Under the pieces are notes generated by a model, which saw only the letters and a program-made list of their open reading frames with translations, had not been told where the DNA came from and searched no databases. A program made the position numbers and the translations under genes. From Marinigracilibium pacificum (GTDB taxonomy: Bacteria; Bacteroidota; Bacteroidia; Cytophagales; Cyclobacteriaceae), in the NCBI RefSeq assembly GCF_012926615.1, contig NZ_JABBNU010000001.1, positions 1-64,000 on the forward strand: a DNA stretch of 64,000 nt, written 5' to 3'. This document shows, in pieces, positions 63,950-64,000 of the stretch. Numbering within the stretch: position 1 is the first letter of the stretch; every line of letters begins with the position of its first letter.

Positions 63950-64000
63950 AAATTCAGGGGTGCCCTAAAATTCCGGGCTGAGATCATACCCTTATCACCT
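63950..64000 (+). ncRNA. TPP riboswitch, cut by the window end
   Basis: The plus strand reads AGGGGTGCCC, a short loop, GGGCTGAGA, then ATACCC and a final ACCT, which is the start of the thiamine pyrophosphate (THI-box) aptamer. CTGAGA is the pyrimidine-binding core. The closing half of the aptamer and the controlled gene lie beyond position 64000; a thiamine synthesis or transport gene is expected. Confidence 0.9.

Overview
The window is a dense, AT-rich stretch of bacterial chromosome, almost certainly from the Bacteroidota and most likely a Cytophagales-type organism. Four signs point there. Several upstream regions carry the Bacteroidota promoter pattern (TTTG or TTG, about 19-22 nt, then TAnnTTTG), and clear Shine-Dalgarno sites are rare. 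MurF and alanine racemase are fused. Lineage-typical families are present (DUF4783, DUF4105, an RprX/RprY-like two-component pair, a membrane MutS relative, CcmE of the CxxxY type). The content is mainly housekeeping genes. I see no rRNA, tRNA, insertion sequence, phage or CRISPR array, and no gap over 300 bp; the longest are about 272 bp (40804-41075) and 250 bp (8028-8277).

Layout. 1-8.0 kb: peptide deformylase, YqgF, a hemerythrin-type repair protein, a C-terminal processing protease, homogentisate dioxygenase, an orphan HisA paralogue and a two-component system. 8.2-18 kb: lysA, murF-alr, an unlisted 51-aa GCGG-tailed protein, a membrane MutS relative, purK-purE and an OmpA-like envelope protein. 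18-23 kb: TerC, an ABC exporter with a lipoprotein, and gpmI. 23-28 kb: a DUF4783-nadC operon, small membrane proteins, recX, an NRDE protein and a radical SAM/SPASM protein. 27.6-36.2 kb: DUF4105, an inositol-phosphatase family protein, rsmI, pterin dehydratase, a PpiD-like foldase, a CBS/CorC protein and arginine deiminase. 36.2-40.8 kb: cytochrome c maturation genes ccmB-C-D-E-F without ccmA, ccmG or ccmH.

41-47.5 kb is a plus-strand nucleotide-sugar operon: rmlA, rmlC and rmlB, then a WbpA/WbpE/WbpD/WbpB set expected to make UDP-diacetamido-uronic acid for surface polysaccharide. 47.5-51.2 kb carries sulfate activation genes (cysC, cysD, cysN, with divergent cysQ). 51.2-57.4 kb has pheS, a MoxR ATPase and three overlapping SurA-like periplasmic proteins. 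57.4-60.3 kb is a SpoIIE phosphatase / STAS / RsbW-type kinase partner-switching module with no sigma factor beside it. 60.3-63.9 kb has guaB, divergent pnuC with a NadR-type kinase, and an SDR. The last 50 bases are the start of a TPP riboswitch whose gene lies outside the window.

I found no clear new multi-gene system. The most promising leads are the HisA paralogue lacking its N-terminal catalytic Asp, the RIC-like protein that keeps its di-iron ligands but lost the CCGG motif, the 51-aa GCGG protein beside the membrane MutS relative, the CxxxY CcmE in a reduced ccm cluster, and the partner-switching module without a visible target.
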